From Streptomyces sp. P9-A4 (lineage in GTDB: Bacteria > Actinomycetota > Actinomycetes > Streptomycetales > Streptomycetaceae), in the NCBI RefSeq assembly GCF_036634195.1, contig NZ_JAZIFY010000001.1, positions 186,001 through 250,000 on the forward strand: a stretch of 64,000 bases of DNA, written 5' to 3'. Shown piece by piece: positions 61,685 through 64,000 of this stretch (position 1 is its first letter; every line of letters begins with the position of its first letter). Below the pieces are notes generated by a model that saw nothing but the letters and a program-made list of their open reading frames with translations, did no database searches and was not told the DNA's origin. The translations under genes were made by a program, and so were the position numbers.

Positions 61685-62585
61685 TGGTCGTGAAGCGGTC
61701 GAGCGCCGTCACGCCCGCGACCGAGTTGCCCCGGCGGTCCAGGCCCGGACTCCACACGCACAGGGTGCAGCGGCCCGGCACGACGGCGACGACCGCGCCG
61801 CCGACGCCGCTCTTGCCCGGGAGTCCCACGCGGTAGGCGAAGTCGCCCGCGGCGTCGTAGGTGCCGCAGGTGAGCATGACGGCGTTGACCTGTTTGGCCT
61901 GGCTGCGGGTCAGCAGCCGGGTGCCGTCGGCGCGCAGGCCGTGGCGGGCGAGGAAGCCGGTGGCCAGGGCGAGGTCGGCGCAGGAGGCTTCGACGGAGCA
62001 CTGGCGGAAGTACTCGCGCAGCAGGTCGGGGACGGGGCCGGTGATGTTGCCGTAGGAGGCCATGAAGTGGGCGAGGGCCGCGTTGCGGTCGCCGTGGGCG
62101 GCTTCGGAGGTGGCCACGTCGGTGTCGAAGCCGAGGTCCGGGTTGCCGCTCTCGGCGCGCAGGAAGTCGAGCAGGCTGCCCGAGGCGTCGCCGGTCAGCC
62201 GGTGCAGGCGGTCGGTGACGACGAGGGCGCCGGCGTTGATGAACGGGTTGCGCGGGATGCCGTGCTCGTACTCCAGCTGGACGAGGGAGTTGAACGGGTC
62301 GCCGGAGGGTTCCCTGCCGACGTGGGCCCAGAGCGCGTCGCCCTCTCCGGCGAGGGCGAGCGCGAGGGTGAAGACCTTGGTGACGGACTGGGTGGAGAAG
62401 GGGCGCCGCCAGTCGCCCACCCCGTAGACGGTGCCGTCGAGTTCGGCTACGGCCATGCCGAAGTCGGTGGGGTCACCGGCGGCGAGGGCGGGGATGTAGT
62501 CGGCGGGGGTGCCCCGCTCGGTGAGTGCGGCGATCTCCTCGGCGATGAGGTCCAGTACGGGCCCGAAGGAGGTGTCCGCGGTCAC
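61662..62585 (-). CDS. glsA: glutaminase (glutamine to glutamate + ammonia)
   Basis: A 307-residue serine-beta-lactamase-fold glutaminase. The catalytic Ser-x-x-Lys is in 'FSTQSVTKVFTLALAL'. Substrate residues lie in 'GIPRNPFINAGALVVTD', and the end 'GLPGKSGVGGAVVAVVPGRCTLCVWSPGLDRRGNSVAGVTAL' is the family signature. GTG start overlaps the stop of the upstream hydrolase gene by 4 bp (GTGA), so it is coupled to it, an unusual partner for glutaminase. Confidence 0.95.
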   Translation of the reverse strand: MTADTSFGPVLDLIAEEIAALTERGTPADYIPALAAGDPTDFGMAVAELDGTVYGVGDWRRPFSTQSVTKVFTLALALAGEGDALWAHVGREPSGDPFNSLVQLEYEHGIPRNPFINAGALVVTDRLHRLTGDASGSLLDFLRAESGNPDLGFDTDVATSEAAHGDRNAALAHFMASYGNITGPVPDLLREYFRQCSVEASCADLALATGFLARHGLRADGTRLLTRSQAKQVNAVMLTCGTYDAAGDFAYRVGLPGKSGVGGAVVAVVPGRCTLCVWSPGLDRRGNSVAGVTALDRFTTITGLSVF

Positions 62586-63667
62586 ACGGGGTCCCCGGCG
62601 GCCCCGCCGTCGCGGGCGGCTTCGAGGCCGAGGTCGCCCTCGGCCGGTGCGGCGAAGTAGCGGGCGACGTCCTCGTCCGTGACCTCGGCGAGGGTGGCCG
62701 GGGTCCAGTGGGGGTCGCGGTCCTTGTCGACGACCTGGGCGCGGATGCCCTCGACGAGGTCGGGGGTGGCGAGGGCGGCGCAGGAGGCCCGGAACTCCAG
62801 GTCGAGGACCTCTTCGAGGGTGGTGAGGGCGCGGGACCTGCGGAGGGTCGCCAGGGTGGCCTTGAGGGCGGTCGGGGACTTGGTGAGGAGGGTGGTGGCC
62901 GCCTCCTTGGCGGCGGGGGCGCCGGTGTCGAAGAGGCGCTCGATCACCTCCTCGACGGTCTCGGCCCGGTAGCAGGCGTCGATCCACTCCCGCTGCTCGG
63001 CGAGCACGCCTGCCGGGACCGTCGCGGTGTGCCGGGCGACGGCCTCCTCGGCGGGGAGGCGGGCCAGGTCCCGGACCAGGTCGGGCAGTTCGGCGGCGGG
63101 GACGAAGTGGTCGGCGAGGCCGGTGAGGATCGCGTCGGCGGCGCCGACGAGGCCGCCGGTGAGGGCGAGATGGGTGCCGAGTTCGCCGGGGGCGCGGCCG
63201 AGGAGGCGGGTGCCGCCGACGTCGGGGACGAAGCCGATGCCGGTCTCGGGCATGGCGACCCGGGAGCGTTCGGTGACGACGCGGACGGAGCCGTGCGCGG
63301 AGACGCCGACGCCGCCGCCCATGACGATGCCGTCCATGAGGGCGACATAGGGCTTGGGGTAGCGGGCGATTCGGGCGTTGAGCCGGTACTCGTCGCGCCA
63401 GAAGGCGCGCGAGGCGGAGCCGCCGGCGCGGGCGTCGTCGTGGATGGCGCGGATGTCGCCGCCGGCGCAGAGGCCGCGTTCCCCCGCGCCCTCGATGACG
63501 ACGGTGCCGATGTCCGGGTCGTGCTCCCACCGGGTCAGGGCCGCGTCGACGGCGAGGACCATGGGGTGGGTGAGCGCGTTGATGGCGCGGGGGCGGTTCA
63601 GGGTGATGAATCCGGCCCGGCCCTCCGTCCGCAGGAGTACGTCGGCGGTTCCGGTCGGCACGATCAC
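62582..63667 (-). CDS. 3-hydroxyisobutyryl-CoA hydrolase (enoyl-CoA hydratase/isomerase superfamily)
   Basis: GTG 63667 behind AAGGGACCGA. The 361-residue crotonase-fold protein is longer than simple hydratases and has the HIBYL-CoA hydrolase blocks: 'NRPRAINALTHPMV', 'LCAGGDIRAIHDDA', 'YPKPYVALMDGIVMGGGVGVSAHGSVRVVTERSRVAMPETGIGFVPDVGGTRLL' (oxyanion hole and catalytic Glu region), and the C-terminal 'DKDRDPHWTPATLAEV'. It hydrolyses 3-hydroxyisobutyryl-CoA in valine catabolism. First gene of a two-gene unit with glutaminase. Confidence 0.93.
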   Translation of the reverse strand: MIVPTGTADVLLRTEGRAGFITLNRPRAINALTHPMVLAVDAALTRWEHDPDIGTVVIEGAGERGLCAGGDIRAIHDDARAGGSASRAFWRDEYRLNARIARYPKPYVALMDGIVMGGGVGVSAHGSVRVVTERSRVAMPETGIGFVPDVGGTRLLGRAPGELGTHLALTGGLVGAADAILTGLADHFVPAAELPDLVRDLARLPAEEAVARHTATVPAGVLAEQREWIDACYRAETVEEVIERLFDTGAPAAKEAATTLLTKSPTALKATLATLRRSRALTTLEEVLDLEFRASCAALATPDLVEGIRAQVVDKDRDPHWTPATLAEVTDEDVARYFAAPAEGDLGLEAARDGGAAGDPV

Positions 63668-63892
63668 TCGGTCCCTTCGGTGGCGCTGTTCGCTGGTGCG
63701 ATCACCGTACCGGGGCGGTCCTTCGGTGGAGCGGCCGACCGGTGCCGGTCGGCGCCGAAGGGGAGGCGCCGGGCGCGAGGGGGCGGGAAGGACTCATCCG
63801 CTTCTCGCGGATCCTGATTGCACGGTGCGCGGTCCGGTGACGGCCGCTACCCCGCGTCCTCACTGTCGGGTCCTTCCCGTCCCTTCCATGGA

Positions 63893-63936
63893 ACCACCGC
63901 TCCGGTGGGGGCGCGAGCGCCCGTCGGAGCGGTGGT
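63893..63936. terminator. hairpin terminator
   Basis: ACCACCGCTCCG (63893-63904) pairs with CGGAGCGGTGGT (63925-63936), with an inner GGGCGC/GCGCCC stem. It lies just past the stop codon of the minus-strand gene entering from the window end. Confidence 0.8.
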
Positions 63937-63944
63937 GGAGGGGG

Positions 63945-64000
63945 TCAGGCCGGGAGCAGGTCCTGCGGGACGCGCACCTGGCGGGGGGTGGACAGACGGA
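63945..64000 (-). CDS. C-terminal end of a gene extending beyond the window
   Basis: The minus frame ending in TGA at 63945 reads 'RLSTPRQVRVPQDLLPA', in good codon usage and directly followed by a hairpin terminator. Only about 18 residues are visible, so no family can be given. Confidence 0.45.
   Translation of the reverse strand, partial: RLSTPRQVRVPQDLLPA

Noticed and set aside
62586..63530. N-terminal extension of the glutaminase frame
   Set aside because: Over this stretch the translation is an Arg/Pro shadow of the overlapping hydrolase gene. Glutaminase starts at GTG 62585.

Overview
The window reads as a Streptomyces chromosome segment. Evidence: very high G+C with G/C-ending codons, many GTG starts and 4-bp ATGA/GTGA gene overlaps, an initiator tRNA, and a complete whiE-type spore-pigment polyketide cluster, which is a hallmark of sporulating streptomycetes.

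Layout. 0-10.5 kb is a decayed accessory zone around tRNA-fMet (3963-4036). It holds an asparagine-synthetase pseudogene, a saccharopine-dehydrogenase-like gene lacking its catalytic segment, an AraC-regulator remnant, two integrase remnants and a broken small membrane protein. An apparently intact two-gene unit sits inside it: an unknown protein plus a VioC/AsnO-type Fe(II)/2-oxoglutarate oxygenase. Three related palindromic sites (7553-8758) follow the first integrase remnant. 10.5-14 kb carries ordinary small genes: a carboxymuconolactone-decarboxylase-like protein, a DUF2252 protein, a two-pore-helix K+ channel and a membrane-anchored secreted protein.

14.1-21.4 kb is the spore-pigment locus. 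A divergent FAD hydroxylase (ORFVIII) faces ORFI (SchA/CurD), ORFII (cupin), KS-alpha, KS-beta, ACP, aromatase/cyclase (ORFVI) and a TcmI-like cyclase (ORFVII). The run ends at a 19-bp hairpin. An O-methyltransferase, a secreted beta-helix protein and a 14-TM exporter follow.

25.8-30.1 kb holds membrane, WD40 and unknown proteins. 31.2-46.3 kb is the most unusual part: six tightly packed + strand genes. They encode a DUF6603-like protein, three very large proteins of unknown function (1181, 1553 and 573 aa), a beta-propeller and a four-repeat plus Ig-like protein. A broken VioB/ferritin-like gene lies upstream. A minus-strand set (39-aa ORF, neprosin-type glutamic peptidase, short basic protein) converges on the operon's 3' end. 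I know no described function for this set and treat it as the best candidate for an undescribed system.

48-64 kb is mostly housekeeping or metabolic: an ATP-grasp remnant, a DUF5954-like protein, an MFS exporter with an aldo/keto reductase, a lactate 2-monooxygenase-like enzyme, an NPP1-like secreted protein, and a macrolide-type glycosyltransferase with an 18-bp perfect palindrome upstream. These are followed by a SecDF fusion, a PlsC acyltransferase, glutaminase and 3-hydroxyisobutyryl-CoA hydrolase. All family calls come from reading the sequence; no database search was run.
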